A stretch of DNA of 64,000 nucleotides from Phocaeicola dorei (GCF_013009555.1 NZ_CP046176.1:837501-901500); one strand, 5' to 3'; counted from the stretch's first letter, positions 1-9,448 are shown. A program made the numbers and translations. Notes: generated from the sequence alone by a model not told the origin.

Positions 1-1813
1 TCAATATTTTCTTGCTGTCTATCTTTTGTAAGGGTTCCTTCTCTTCTGTCGGTTTCTCCTTGTTTGTCTTGCTGCCTCCGAAGGCGAAAGAGATATACTT
101 TTTCCAGTTACTGGAAGTCGGTTTGTCTTTCAGTTCGTTCTTGTCGTTTTCTCCTAGAATGATTGTTTTTAATCCGATGGCGGCAAACAATTCTTCCTGT
201 GTTTTGATGGTATGCAGATTACAGATCTTTCGTATATTTTCGGGAGTGTACTCTACTCCTTCCCTGGAAAAGAATTCCCGTAACATTTCCTCACCGGCCT
301 GCTGCATGCCTCGCTGTTCGCGTTTCAGTATGGCCAGAATCTTGGCTTTGGCCTTTGCGGTGGTGGCAAAGTTTATCCACGAAGGCTGTACATGCTGTGA
401 TTTGGAAGTAAGAATCTCCACCTGGTCGCCACTTTGCAGTTTGTGGCTCAAGGGCACCAGCTTGTGGTTGACTTTAGCTCCGATGCAATGGCTGCCCAAG
501 AATGTATGGATGGAGAATGCAAAATCCAGTGCCGTACAGTTTTGCGGCATTGTTTTGATTTCACCTTTCGGAGTGAAGACAAATATTTCAGAAGCGAACA
601 GGTTCAGTTTGATGGTATCCAGAAAGTCCATGGCATCCGGTTGCGGATCGTCCAGAATCTCCTTGATGGTACGCAGCCATTTTTCCAGTTCACCCTCGTC
701 CTCACTGCCTCCGCCTTCTTTATATTTCCAGTGTGCGGCAAAGCCTTGTTCGGCTACGTCATTCATCCGCTCACTGCGTATCTGCACTTCTATCCATTGG
801 CCTTTGTTACTCATCAGGGTTACGTGAAGTGCCTGATAGCCGTTGGCTTTAGGGTGGCTTACCCAGTCGCGCAAGCGGTCTGGGTGCGGTTTATAAATCT
901 TAGATATGGATACGTATATGTTAAAGCACTCATTAAGTTCTTCTTCCGGATTTTTGGGACAGAAAATGATACGGACAGCCAGGATATCATATATTTCTTC
1001 AAATGTGATATGCTTGGTCTGCATCTTGTTCCAAATGGAATAAGGGGATTTTACTCGTGCTATCAATTGATAACTGATACCCATTTTGTCCAGTTGTGCG
1101 CGGATAGGTGCTGTAAATTCACGGAATACTTCTTCGCGTTCCGCTTGTGTTTCTTGTAGCTTGGATTCTATCTGTGCATATTCTTCCGGATGCTCATATT
1201 TGAAACTGAGATCTTCCAGTTCTGTCTTTATTTTGTTTAACCCCAAGCGGTTAGCCAATGGCGCATAGATGTATAAGGTTTCTCCGGCAATTTTGTATTG
1301 CTTGTTGGGAAGCATGGAGCCAAGCGTACGCATATTATGCAGACGGTCGGCTATTTTGATGAGGATAACCCGGATATCATCACTCATGGTCAGTAGCAAT
1401 TTCTTGAAATTCTCGGCTTGTGCGGAAGCCCGGTCTCCGAATATACCGCCGGATATTTTAGTCAGGCCATCTACAATCTGTGCAATTTTAGGACCAAACA
1501 GATTTTCGATGTCTTCCACAGTGTAGTCTGTATCTTCAACTACATCATGCAGTAAAGCCGAACAAATGGAAGTTGATCCCAGTCCTATTTCGGTACATAC
1601 AATTTTAGCAACGGCTATGGGATGCATGATGTATGGTTCACCCGAGCGTCGTTTTACTCCTTTGTGTGCTTGTTTGGCAAAATTGAATGCCTTTGTGATG
1701 ATTTCTACTTTTTTACGGTGTTTGGTCGCTAGATAACTGTCCAAAAGTTCCTGAAACCCTTGGTTTATCATTTCCTCATCCGCCTGTTCCTGAGTCTGCT
1801 TTTCATCCGTCAT
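1..1813 (-). CDS. rsh: RelA/SpoT-type bifunctional (p)ppGpp synthetase/hydrolase (C-terminus beyond window)
   Basis: Makes and degrades the alarmone (p)ppGpp. The reading frame starts at the ATG read from 1813 and stays open to the left edge (about 604 codons), so the regulatory C-terminus (helical and ACT domains) is missing here. The N-terminal hydrolase domain keeps its metal/catalytic signature HDVVEDTD (H89, D90, E93, D94). The synthetase domain shows YSIWNKM, GYQALHVTL and EVQIR, and a TGS domain follows (FVFTPKGE onward). Intact hydrolase and synthetase motifs argue for a bifunctional Rel/SpoT enzyme rather than a synthetase-only RelA. The start is well supported: AGGAGG lies at 1821-1826 (minus strand), unusually strong for this phylum. 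A -7 box TATTTTTG lies at 1840-1847, suggesting its own promoter in addition to any read-through from the upstream transglycosylase gene. Confidence 0.95.
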   Translation of the reverse strand, partial: MTDEKQTQEQADEEMINQGFQELLDSYLATKHRKKVEIITKAFNFAKQAHKGVKRRSGEPYIMHPIAVAKIVCTEIGLGSTSICSALLHDVVEDTDYTVEDIENLFGPKIAQIVDGLTKISGGIFGDRASAQAENFKKLLLTMSDDIRVILIKIADRLHNMRTLGSMLPNKQYKIAGETLYIYAPLANRLGLNKIKTELEDLSFKYEHPEEYAQIESKLQETQAEREEVFREFTAPIRAQLDKMGISYQLIARVKSPYSIWNKMQTKHITFEEIYDILAVRIIFCPKNPEEELNECFNIYVSISKIYKPHPDRLRDWVSHPKANGYQALHVTLMSNKGQWIEVQIRSERMNDVAEQGFAAHWKYKEGGGSEDEGELEKWLRTIKEILDDPQPDAMDFLDTIKLNLFASEIFVFTPKGEIKTMPQNCTALDFAFSIHTFLGSHCIGAKVNHKLVPLSHKLQSGDQVEILTSKSQHVQPSWINFATTAKAKAKILAILKREQRGMQQAGEEMLREFFSREGVEYTPENIRKICNLHTIKTQEELFAAIGLKTIILGENDKNELKDKPTSSNWKKYISFAFGGSKTNKEKPTEEKEPLQKIDSKKIL

Positions 1814-1839
1814 ATCTTTGCCTCCTATAATCTATACTG

Positions 1840-1847
1840 CAAAAATA
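1840..1847 (-). promoter_or_regulatory. Promoter -7 element of the RelA/SpoT gene
   Basis: TATTTTTG on the minus strand matches the Bacteroidota TAnnTTTG -7 consensus. It sits 27 bp upstream of the start codon, with AGGAGG between. The -33 element is weak. Confidence 0.45.
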
Positions 1848-1914
1848 TACAAAAAACATATTCAAGCAAGTATTTTCAGAAAATGTATAGTGTTAAATCT
1901 GTATTTTTTATCAA

Positions 1915-3177
1915 TCATCTGATCCGCAAACTTTTTCCGGCTCTGATATTATTGCCCTTTATACCGTTTAGATTACGTAATTGACTGATGGATACGTGGT
2001 ATTTGGCGGCAATTCCTCCCAATGTGTCTCCTTGTTTGATTTTATGATAAAGAGTTCCCTTGGATGAGCGGTTTCTGCTACTGGTTGTTTCTTTGATAGC
2101 TACCGTTTTTCTTTTGGTCAGATATTCATTGGGTTTATAAGCGAATACACTGTCTTGGCGGTCAATGAAAGTACTGACAAAGTTATTGGGCAAACGAAGT
2201 ACACACAACTCGCTGTTACCGGGAATAATATCCTTTTTGTATTGGGGATTCAGGCTGCGAAGCTGGTCGAGGTTGATGTTGCATACTTCTGCCACTTGTT
2301 GTAAGTGGAGGTCTTTGTTTATGTGAATGGTGTCTGTAGCGTTGGGGAGCTGTGTTTCCATGGGACAGATGTCATGTTCGCAATAATAAGTCATGATGTA
2401 GTTTGCTGCAATGAAAGCAGGAACGTACCCACGGGTTTCTTTGGGCAGGTAGTTGTAGATTGTCCAATAATCTGTGGCTCCTCCGGCACGGCGTATGGCT
2501 TTGTTGATAGTGCCTGGCCCGCAGTTGTAAGCTGCCAATACCAGGTTCCAGTCTTGATAGATGTCATATAAGTCTTTCAGATAACGTGCCGCCGCCCAAG
2601 TTGATTTGACCGGGTCCCGCCTTTCGTCTATCAGACTATTGTTTTTCAGCCCGTATATTTTTCCTGTACCCAGCATAAACTGCCACAAACCGGTAGCTCC
2701 CTGGCGGGAAACTGCAACAGGATTTAAGGCAGATTCTATAACCGGCAGATATTTCAGTTCTTGAGGAAGGTCGTATAAATCAAGTGCTTCTTCAAAGATA
2801 GGCATATAAAAATTGGTTGCCGCAAGCATAAAGGATACTTTATTGCGCAGACGGACGGCATACATATCAATGAATTTGCGTACAGCCTCGTTGTAAGGCA
2901 TTTCTATGATAGAGGGGATACGTGACAGACGATCCATATAGATGGAATCACTTACAACAGGGTTGGTAGAGGCCATTGTGCAGTTCTCTCCCAATGTGAT
3001 GTAATTCTTAGATTGCCAGTCCCAGTAAAGACTGTCCATTTCTGACTGCATACTTTCAGGAACATCAATAATTTCTTCTTTTCCTGTAGTTTGCGAGTGA
3101 ACGGTAATACTTTGGGTTTGTGCGTTGATTCCCGTTGTTCCTATAAATGTAAATAAACCAATTAAAAAGTTTTTCAT
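1915..3177 (-). CDS. MltD-like lytic transglycosylase with C-terminal LysM domains
   Basis: Periplasmic peptidoglycan-cleaving enzyme. Residues 1-19 form a signal peptide (ending INA-Q). The SLT/GEWL domain spans roughly residues 125-245, with the catalytic Glu in PVIES (E148), GLWQFM (163-168) and AYNCGPG (216-222). The C-terminus has a LysM repeat at about residues 376-419 (IKQGDTLGGIAAKYHV), preceded by a more diverged LysM-like stretch near 290-330 (HLQQVAEVCNI). The 420-aa length fits the MltD family. It lies 4 bp downstream of the DUF5683 gene and is co-oriented with parAB, so it is probably the fourth gene of that operon. LysM repeats would hold it on glycan strands, consistent with a role in wall remodelling at division. 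Confidence 0.93.
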   Translation of the reverse strand: MKNFLIGLFTFIGTTGINAQTQSITVHSQTTGKEEIIDVPESMQSEMDSLYWDWQSKNYITLGENCTMASTNPVVSDSIYMDRLSRIPSIIEMPYNEAVRKFIDMYAVRLRNKVSFMLAATNFYMPIFEEALDLYDLPQELKYLPVIESALNPVAVSRQGATGLWQFMLGTGKIYGLKNNSLIDERRDPVKSTWAAARYLKDLYDIYQDWNLVLAAYNCGPGTINKAIRRAGGATDYWTIYNYLPKETRGYVPAFIAANYIMTYYCEHDICPMETQLPNATDTIHINKDLHLQQVAEVCNINLDQLRSLNPQYKKDIIPGNSELCVLRLPNNFVSTFIDRQDSVFAYKPNEYLTKRKTVAIKETTSSRNRSSKGTLYHKIKQGDTLGGIAAKYHVSISQLRNLNGIKGNNIRAGKSLRIR

Positions 3178-3181
3178 GCGA

Positions 3182-3943
3182 TTAAAATTTGAAGCTGCAT
3201 TGCAGGCCTATTGTATTAGGTATCCTGCTCCGGCCATCATTAAAAATAACAGGTTGTATTTGAAGACCTAAGTCTTTGGATATATCAAAATCAGATAGTT
3301 CAGCATCCACGTATGCGTCTATGACAGATAGTATATATACACCGATAAAACAGAATATGCTTAAATCCCGATATCGGCGATAAAAATCTTTTCGTTTTTT
3401 AAAGGTATCCTCCATACCTTCCGCACTCACGCCATGAGGCAGGAAGTCTTCGTAGCTTTTGGTATTAGGGTCATCGTCCATAATATCCAGATAGGCTTGC
3501 GAATAGTCCTTGTACATTCTGTTGTTCCAGGTCAGCGCATATGCACATCCCACAAATCCTCCATATACTATCGGCAGTTTCCAATATTTACGGTTGTATA
3601 TCTGTCCTCCGCCGGGAATTACCAACGCCAGCCAGATGGCACGGTTGGAGTTCGGAATAAATCGGGGTTTTGTTTCGGCAGCCATTGCTTTCTGTATGGA
3701 ATCATTTTTACGGACTAAAGCGGCAGTATCAACAGGTGCTTCCATATTTTCTATCTTTTGTCGTTCTTCCAACAATCTTAGGCTGTCAATGACAAGTGAA
3801 TCTTTGACTTGTATGATAGAATCTGCCTTTATACCCATACGGCGGTTGCGTGCCTTTTGGGCGTGAACATTCAGGCTTCCAGCCATCATAAGGCATAAAA
3901 GCATGAATGTAAACACTTTATATGTGGATGTTTTTCTTTTCAA
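3182..3943 (-). CDS. DUF5683-family envelope protein
   Basis: Function unknown. A signal peptide covers about residues 1-28 (MLLCLMMAGSLNVHA-Q), followed by a charged, helical stretch. The conserved DUF5683 core starts near residue 100 (RAIWLALVIPGGGQIYNRKYWK) and includes hydrophobic, probably membrane-embedded segments (IVYGGFVGCAYALTW; FCFIGVYILSVIDAYVDA). The ending (PNTIGLQCSFKF) is a beta strand closing on Phe, as seen in outer-membrane-associated proteins. It lies between parB (15-bp gap) and the transglycosylase (4-bp gap). This parB-DUF5683-MltD order recurs in Bacteroidota as far as I know and suggests a cell-envelope or division role, but nothing in the sequence gives an activity. 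Confidence 0.85.
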   Translation of the reverse strand: MKRKTSTYKVFTFMLLCLMMAGSLNVHAQKARNRRMGIKADSIIQVKDSLVIDSLRLLEERQKIENMEAPVDTAALVRKNDSIQKAMAAETKPRFIPNSNRAIWLALVIPGGGQIYNRKYWKLPIVYGGFVGCAYALTWNNRMYKDYSQAYLDIMDDDPNTKSYEDFLPHGVSAEGMEDTFKKRKDFYRRYRDLSIFCFIGVYILSVIDAYVDAELSDFDISKDLGLQIQPVIFNDGRSRIPNTIGLQCSFKF

Positions 3944-3958
3944 TGTAGTAATAACGCT

Positions 3959-4855
3959 TTATTCTTTCTTTTTCAGTGAATCCAATATTTCCATGATTCG
4001 TTCCAAGTCCTCTTCGTTGTTGAACGGAATACTGATCTTGCCTTTTCCTTTGGCTGTGCATGAAAGCTGTACTTTTGAACCGAAGAATCCGCAGAGATGG
4101 CTTTGCAGCAAAGTGTATTCCTCGGATAGTTTGGAACCTTTTGGTTTGATCTTCTTCCCACCGCTGTCCACTGTCTCGCCACTGCTCAGTGCCTTGACAA
4201 TTTCTTCCACTTTGCGGACAGAATAGCCTTGTGACTGTATTTCATTAAAGATACGTATTTGGGTCTTAGGATCATCTAAGGACAATAAGGCACGGGCGTG
4301 TCCCATGTCTATTTCGCGGTTTTTCAATGCTACTTGAATCTGAGCCGGAAGTTTCAGCAGACGCAGATAATTGGCGATAGTGGTACGTTTTTTTCCGACA
4401 CGTTCGCTCAGCCGTTCCTGTGTCAATGCATATTGTTCCAATAAATGTTGATAAGCCAGTGCAATCTCCAATGAATTCAAATCTTCACGCTGAATATTTT
4501 CAATCAACGCCATTTCCATTACATTCTCGTCATCGGCTGTGCGGATGTATGCCGGAATAGATTTAAGTCCTGCCTGTATGGAGGCGCGGTAACGACGTTC
4601 TCCGGCTATGATCTGGTAAGAGTCTTCACTCAGTTGACGCAACGTAATGGGTTGGATGATACCAATTTCGGCAATAGAGTCAGCCAACTCCTGTAACGCC
4701 ACCGGATCAAATTCACGGCGCGGTTGGTTAGGGTTGACGGATATTTTGCTCAGTTCTATCTCATTGATAGAAGATGAGCCGGCTGTCTTTACTTCTTCGG
4801 TCGAGATCAGTGCGTCAAGCCCGCGTCCTAAAGCAAATTTTTTCTGTACTGCCAT
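3959..4855 (-). CDS. parB: Chromosome-partitioning protein ParB
   Basis: CTP-dependent sliding clamp that loads at parS and acts with ParA in origin segregation. The N-terminal ParB domain (about residues 30-125) contains the CTP-binding GERRYR motif at 85-90 and ENIQREDLN. The helix-turn-helix lies around 140-170 (LTQERLSERVGKKRTTIANYLRLLKLP). A basic linker and a C-terminal dimerisation segment complete 298 aa, the usual size. It begins 3 bp after the parA stop. I found no convincing 16-bp parS palindrome in the window. Confidence 0.97.
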   Translation of the reverse strand: MAVQKKFALGRGLDALISTEEVKTAGSSSINEIELSKISVNPNQPRREFDPVALQELADSIAEIGIIQPITLRQLSEDSYQIIAGERRYRASIQAGLKSIPAYIRTADDENVMEMALIENIQREDLNSLEIALAYQHLLEQYALTQERLSERVGKKRTTIANYLRLLKLPAQIQVALKNREIDMGHARALLSLDDPKTQIRIFNEIQSQGYSVRKVEEIVKALSSGETVDSGGKKIKPKGSKLSEEYTLLQSHLCGFFGSKVQLSCTAKGKGKISIPFNNEEDLERIMEILDSLKKKE

Positions 4856-4858
4856 TGT

Positions 4859-5626
4859 TTACTTTCTGTTACGTGTTATAATTTCTTGTGCCAATGCCAA
4901 ATGATTCTTGGCTCCGGTAGAGTCGGCATCATACAATATTGCAGGAATGCCGTGGCTGGGAGCTTCGCTCAGTTTGACGTTACGCTGTACAATTGTCTTG
5001 AATACCAATTCTTGAAAATGGCGTTTCACTTCATCATAAATCTGGTTGGCCAGACGCAGACGTGAATCGAACATTGTCAGCAGGAAGCCTTCTATTTCCA
5101 GTGAAGGATTCAGTTTCGATTTAATAATCTTAATGGTATTCAGCAATTTGCTGATGCCCTCTAATGCAAAATATTCGCATTGAACAGGGATAATTACTGA
5201 ATCGGCTGCTGTCAGCGCATTGATCGTTATCAAGCCTAATGACGGGGAGCAGTCTATCAGGATATAGTCATATTCGTCCCGCATGGGGGCTAATACTTTT
5301 TTCATGATCTTCTCGCGGTCTTCCAGGTTCAACATTTCTATTTCTGCGCCAACCAGGTCGATGTGTGAAGATACAATGTCGAGTCCGTCAATGTCGGTGG
5401 TATAAATTGCTTCCCGTATATCGGCTTCGTTGATAATACATTCATAGATAGAGCATTCTACCTCTTTGATGTTCACACCCAATCCTGATGATGCGTTGGC
5501 CTGAGGGTCTGCATCAATAACCAGCACTTTTTTCTCCAGCGTTGCCAGAGAAGCTGCGAGGTTAATCGTTGTGGTAGTTTTACCTACGCCACCTTTTTGA
5601 TTGGCTAAAGCAATAATTTTTCCCAT
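4859..5626 (-). CDS. parA: Chromosome-partitioning ATPase ParA (Soj family)
   Basis: Deviant Walker A ATPase that drives chromosome origin segregation with ParB. From the start at 5626 (MGKIIALANQKGG) the protein is 255 aa, the family length. An upstream in-frame ATG at 5701 would add a non-conserved 25-residue extension, so I chose the internal start. The deviant Walker A KGGVGKTTTT is at residues 11-20, followed by VIDADPQANASSG and the Walker B-like DYILIDCSPSLG. It is the first gene of the run parA-parB-DUF5683-mltD. A -7 box lies at 5745-5752. Confidence 0.97.
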   Translation of the reverse strand: MGKIIALANQKGGVGKTTTTINLAASLATLEKKVLVIDADPQANASSGLGVNIKEVECSIYECIINEADIREAIYTTDIDGLDIVSSHIDLVGAEIEMLNLEDREKIMKKVLAPMRDEYDYILIDCSPSLGLITINALTAADSVIIPVQCEYFALEGISKLLNTIKIIKSKLNPSLEIEGFLLTMFDSRLRLANQIYDEVKRHFQELVFKTIVQRNVKLSEAPSHGIPAILYDADSTGAKNHLALAQEIITRNRK

Positions 5627-5744
5627 ATTAATCAGTTTTTCTCGCTGCGAAGTAACAAATAATAGGTGATTGTACCTATAAAAAACGGCAGACATTAGCA
5701 AAACTGTTGATAACTCATTGGTTTTGTTAATAACTCAACGGCGG

Positions 5745-5752
5745 CAAAGATA
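5745..5752 (-). promoter_or_regulatory. Promoter -7 element for the parAB run
   Basis: TATCTTTG on the minus strand is a perfect TAnnTTTG match about 120 bp upstream of the parA start. The intervening leader carries two near-identical 12-mers, GTTGATAACTCA and GTTAATAACTCA (about 5705-5738), of unknown meaning. Confidence 0.5.
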
Positions 5753-5883
5753 GAAATTTTCATTCAATTCTATTCTATTTTTAGCACTGGGTTGTAGAAC
5801 ATTAAGATAATTTTCTTTTCTGGCGAGGGGTAGTTCCGGCAAAGAGTTGTATCTTTACGCTCCGAGAAAAAGAGTGGAAAAAT

Positions 5884-6657
5884 ATGAAGAGAGAAAAACC
5901 GTTGATATTGCTGTCAAATGATGACGGCGTGGAAGCTAAGGGATTGAATGAGTTGATACGTGGGTTGCGTGGAGTGGGTGAAATGATCGTAATGGCGCCG
6001 GATGGTCCTCGTTCGGGAGCTTCGGGGGCGATCACTTCCGAACATCCTGTGCGGTATTACAAGGTACGTGAAGAGGAGGACTTGACTGTGTATAAATGTA
6101 CGGGTACACCGGTAGATTGTGTGAAACTGGCATTGCATACAGTTGTTCCCCGTCGTCCCGATGTGGTGATAGGTGGAATAAACCACGGTGATAATTCTTC
6201 AGTGAATGTGCATTATTCCGGTACGATGGGGGTAGTGATTGAAGGGTGCCTGAAGGGGATTTCTTCTATCGGATATTCATTATGTAATCATTTTGCGGAT
6301 GCTGATTTCTCTTCATCGCTGCCTTATATACGCCGTATTACTGAGCAGGTCCTGGAGCATGGCTTGCCTTTGGGTATTTGCTTGAATGTGAACTTTCCGG
6401 ATACGGCTTCTTTGAAAGGGGTACGCATCTGCCGTCAGACGAATGGGGCTTGGATTAATGAATGGAAGCGTAGTCTGCATCCTCGGGGTGGAGAGTATTT
6501 CTGGCTGACCGGAGAGTTTGATAACTATGAACCGGAAGCGGAAGATTCGGACCACTGGGCATTAGGGCATGGGTATGTGGCGGTAACTCCTACCCAAATT
6601 GATGTGACCGCTTATGGGATGATGAATGAGTTGAAAAACTGGAATCTGGAAGTATGA
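5884..6657 (+). CDS. surE: 5'/3'-nucleotidase SurE
   Basis: Metal-dependent nucleoside monophosphate phosphatase. The N-terminal LLSNDDG motif supplies the metal-binding Asp pair (D13, D14). GPRSGASGAIT and GGINHGDNSSVNVHYSGTMG supply the remaining conserved Ser and Asn ligands. The 257-aa length is typical. The stop overlaps the lpxB start by 4 bp (ATGA), so the two are translationally coupled. A near-consensus -7 box TATCTTTA is at 5850-5857, divergent from parA. Confidence 0.96.
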   Translation: MKREKPLILLSNDDGVEAKGLNELIRGLRGVGEMIVMAPDGPRSGASGAITSEHPVRYYKVREEEDLTVYKCTGTPVDCVKLALHTVVPRRPDVVIGGINHGDNSSVNVHYSGTMGVVIEGCLKGISSIGYSLCNHFADADFSSSLPYIRRITEQVLEHGLPLGICLNVNFPDTASLKGVRICRQTNGAWINEWKRSLHPRGGEYFWLTGEFDNYEPEAEDSDHWALGHGYVAVTPTQIDVTAYGMMNELKNWNLEV

Positions 6658-7793
6658 AATACTATTTGATAGTAGGCGAGGCATCAGGCGATTTGCACGC
6701 ATCTAATTTGATGTGTGCCTTGATACAGGAAGATCCGGAAGCAGAATTCCGTTTCTTTGGCGGGGACTTGATGACGGCTGTTGGTGGAACGCGGGTGAAG
6801 CATTACAAAGAACTGGCTTATATGGGTTTTATCCCGGTGTTGTTGCATTTGCGTACTATCTTTCGGAATATGAAAGAATGTAAGCAGGACATTGTTCGTT
6901 GGGCTCCTGATGTAGTGATTCTGGTGGATTATCCTGGCTTTAACCTGAAAATAGCCGAGTTTATAAAGAAGCAGACGCAAATACCTGTCTACTATTATAT
7001 TTCTCCTAAAATATGGGCTTGGAAAGAGTATAGGATTAAAAATATCAAGCGGGATGTGGACGAATTGTTTTCTATCCTGCCTTTTGAGATTGAGTTTTTT
7101 GCCGGACATCAGTACCCTGTTCATTATGTGGGTAATCCTTGTGTAGATGCAGTGGATGCTTATTGTAAGAAACATCCGGATGGGTTTCCGGAATTTGTGG
7201 CGGATAATGGTTTGTCCGAAAAGCCTGTTATCGCATTGTTGGCGGGCAGCCGGAAACAGGAAATCAAAGACAACCTACCGATGATGCTGGAGGCTGCTGC
7301 TCCGTTTACCAAAGATTATCAATTGGTGTTGGCAGGGGCTCCGGGGATGGACCCTGCCTATTATGCGGGTTATATAAATCCGAATGTACCGGTTAAAATC
7401 ATTTTCGGACAGACTTACAGGCTGTTGCAGCACGCGCAGGCGGCATTGGTGACTTCGGGTACTGCAACTTTGGAAACAGCTCTTTTCCGTGTTCCTCAAG
7501 TGGTGTGTTACTATACTCCGGTAGGGACGTTTATCGCTTTTCTTCGCCGGCATATTCTAAAAGTGAAATATATTTCGTTGGTTAATCTGGTAGCCGATAA
7601 GGAAGTGGTGCGTGAACTGGTAGCCGATACGATGACGGTAGATAATGTACGTTCGGAGTTGGAAGCTCTTCTATATAATAAGGTATATAGGAATAAGATG
7701 TTGGAAGAGTATGATCGTATAATTCAAATTTTAGGTCCGGCAGGAGCTTCGGAGGCAGCGGCACGCAAGATGGTGGCCTTACTGAAGAAATAA
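6654..7793 (+). CDS. lpxB: Lipid-A-disaccharide synthase
   Basis: GT19 glycosyltransferase that joins UDP-2,3-diacylglucosamine and lipid X into the lipid A disaccharide at the inner membrane. Family motifs are present: GEASGDLHASNL at the N-terminus, YYISPKIWAW in the middle, LLAGSRKQEIKDNLP at the start of the second Rossmann domain, and TSGTATLETALF near the nucleotide-sugar site. The 379-aa length is standard. It starts inside the surE stop codon, a gene pairing common in this phylum. No clear intrinsic terminator follows. Confidence 0.97.
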   Translation: MKYYLIVGEASGDLHASNLMCALIQEDPEAEFRFFGGDLMTAVGGTRVKHYKELAYMGFIPVLLHLRTIFRNMKECKQDIVRWAPDVVILVDYPGFNLKIAEFIKKQTQIPVYYYISPKIWAWKEYRIKNIKRDVDELFSILPFEIEFFAGHQYPVHYVGNPCVDAVDAYCKKHPDGFPEFVADNGLSEKPVIALLAGSRKQEIKDNLPMMLEAAAPFTKDYQLVLAGAPGMDPAYYAGYINPNVPVKIIFGQTYRLLQHAQAALVTSGTATLETALFRVPQVVCYYTPVGTFIAFLRRHILKVKYISLVNLVADKEVVRELVADTMTVDNVRSELEALLYNKVYRNKMLEEYDRIIQILGPAGASEAAARKMVALLKK

Positions 7794-7848
7794 ACTTTTC
7801 ACGCTGTTTTTTTGTTCTTTCGGGTAAATAACCTAAACCCCGGAAAAT

Positions 7849-8583
7849 ATGAAATATTCTTTTTCATCGATGTTAGGGGCGGTACTTCTTTTTAGCGGAG
7901 TATTCGCCTTTTCAGCTTGTGGCAATGACGAAAGTTATCCCGATAGTACAGTAACTATAGCTATGGCTACAGTAGAAAAGCAACCTCAGTATGACGCTCC
8001 TTATTTTATATTGGATAATGGAGAGAAATTGTGGGTGGTACAGAATGCTGTACCTTACCGGGATTTGAAGACGGGAGAGCGTATCTTTGGAAGTTATACC
8101 TTTCTGGAAGCTGGTGAGAGTGGTTTTGTCTATGATATCCGTTTGAATGACTATGCCATGGTACCTGTTCAAGATATTATCGGACTGAATCCTGATAATA
8201 TGGATAGTATAGGAAATATGAAAGTGCAGATTAAAAATATATGGTTTTCCAATGAGTATATGAATGTGCGTTTTATGCTGAATTTTCCCAATCCCCAAAG
8301 GCCTATTCTCAATCTGGTTGTCAATGAGATGATTCCTTTGGTAAATGACGGGTATGCGCATTTGGAACTCCGCTATAACAATAATGGCAGCCAAGGACGG
8401 TTGGTACCTGGTCTGGTTTCTTTCAAATTAGGAAGTTACTCACCGGAAAACAGTGAATTAAAAGGATTAAAGGTGCTGGTACGTCCTGTAGGCGGTGAAG
8501 AAAAAACATATATCTTCTTTTACCCGCTTACTGACAAGAGTACGCCTGATTTTAATCTTTTGGATCTGGCGGAATTAAAATAA
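7849..8583 (+). CDS. NigD-like lipoprotein
   Basis: Predicted lipoprotein: a signal sequence ends at the lipobox FSAC followed by acidic/polar GNDE, typical of exported Bacteroides lipoproteins. The rest matches the NigD-like family as I know it: an N-terminal OB-like part (YFILDNGEKLWVVQNAVPY, about residues 58-76) and a C-terminal beta-rich part (VQIKNIWFSNEYMNVRFML onward). NigD itself comes from a bacteriocin cluster, but most NigD-like proteins have no known role, and no bacteriocin genes are seen here. Its 3' end overlaps the convergent cdsA gene by 9 bp. Confidence 0.85.
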   Translation: MKYSFSSMLGAVLLFSGVFAFSACGNDESYPDSTVTIAMATVEKQPQYDAPYFILDNGEKLWVVQNAVPYRDLKTGERIFGSYTFLEAGESGFVYDIRLNDYAMVPVQDIIGLNPDNMDSIGNMKVQIKNIWFSNEYMNVRFMLNFPNPQRPILNLVVNEMIPLVNDGYAHLELRYNNNGSQGRLVPGLVSFKLGSYSPENSELKGLKVLVRPVGGEEKTYIFFYPLTDKSTPDFNLLDLAELK

Positions 8584-9438
8584 AGAAACTACATACAAAT
8601 AGACTACTGCTGCAGGGATAGCGAGGATTGCGCTGTCGAAACGATCGAGCATTCCACCATGTCCCGGCAAAATATTACCCGAATCTTTGATACCTAAACG
8701 GCGCTTCAATAAAGATTCCGTCAAATCACCCCATGTACCGAATATTACTACTGTTAATGCTAGTCCAATCCATACCCCGGTGGACATGAAGGGAAAGAAA
8801 TGAGCCAGTATGAAGGAGGATATGATGCAGAATACACTGCCACCGATAGAACCTTCCCACGATTTTTTAGGGGAAATACGCTCGAACAGTTTGTGTTTGC
8901 CAAACAGCATCCCCGTGCAATAAGCCCCCGTATCATTCACCCAGTTAAAAATAAAAATAGATAGTGGGAGAATAGCATTGTATTGTGAAATACTCGCTGT
9001 TTCGTCCGAGTGGAAAGCCAATACATTCAACAAAGCAAATGGCAGAGCGATGTACATTTGGCTTAGCATGGCGTATGCCCAGTTGTTCAGAGGATTTTCT
9101 TTTTTCAAATAAAGTTCGCTGACCATCAGGTAGATGAATAAAGCCAGATAAGGAATAAATATACCTGTTTGTGAAGGATCTATTCCAAAATAAAAAAAGC
9201 ACAGGAAAAGAAAAATTCCGCTGAGAATACATATGCGTTTATTTACTTGTATTCCTTCTACATGATTGACCAAATTACAGAATTCATTGATAGCCAATGC
9301 GCTGATAATGGCAAATAGGATACCGAAAGAAACAGCCCCACCCACTATGCAGCCTATCAGTACTGCAACGAAAATAATTCCGGTTATGGCACGTTGTAAG
9401 AAATTGCTTTTCACGGTCGTTAGTCTTAAGTGATTCAA
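8575..9438 (-). CDS. cdsA: Phosphatidate cytidylyltransferase CdsA
   Basis: Integral membrane enzyme that makes CDP-diacylglycerol from phosphatidate and CTP for phospholipid synthesis. The protein is almost entirely hydrophobic helices and ends with the CDS signature: LLKRRLGIKDSG followed by PGHGGMLDRFDS, which carries the metal-binding Asp residues. The 287-aa length fits. It lies downstream of ftsH, co-oriented but separated by a 127-bp spacer containing a nested palindrome, so it may be expressed from read-through. It converges on and overlaps the NigD-like gene by 9 bp. Confidence 0.95.
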   Translation of the reverse strand: MNHLRLTTVKSNFLQRAITGIIFVAVLIGCIVGGAVSFGILFAIISALAINEFCNLVNHVEGIQVNKRICILSGIFLFLCFFYFGIDPSQTGIFIPYLALFIYLMVSELYLKKENPLNNWAYAMLSQMYIALPFALLNVLAFHSDETASISQYNAILPLSIFIFNWVNDTGAYCTGMLFGKHKLFERISPKKSWEGSIGGSVFCIISSFILAHFFPFMSTGVWIGLALTVVIFGTWGDLTESLLKRRLGIKDSGNILPGHGGMLDRFDSAILAIPAAVVYLYVVSLF

Positions 9439-9448
9439 AAATCAAAAT

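Noticed and set aside
12..1526. Several plus-strand open frames across the first 1.5 kb
   Set aside because: They lie antisense to the well-supported RelA/SpoT gene, have no family similarity and no promoter or start context.
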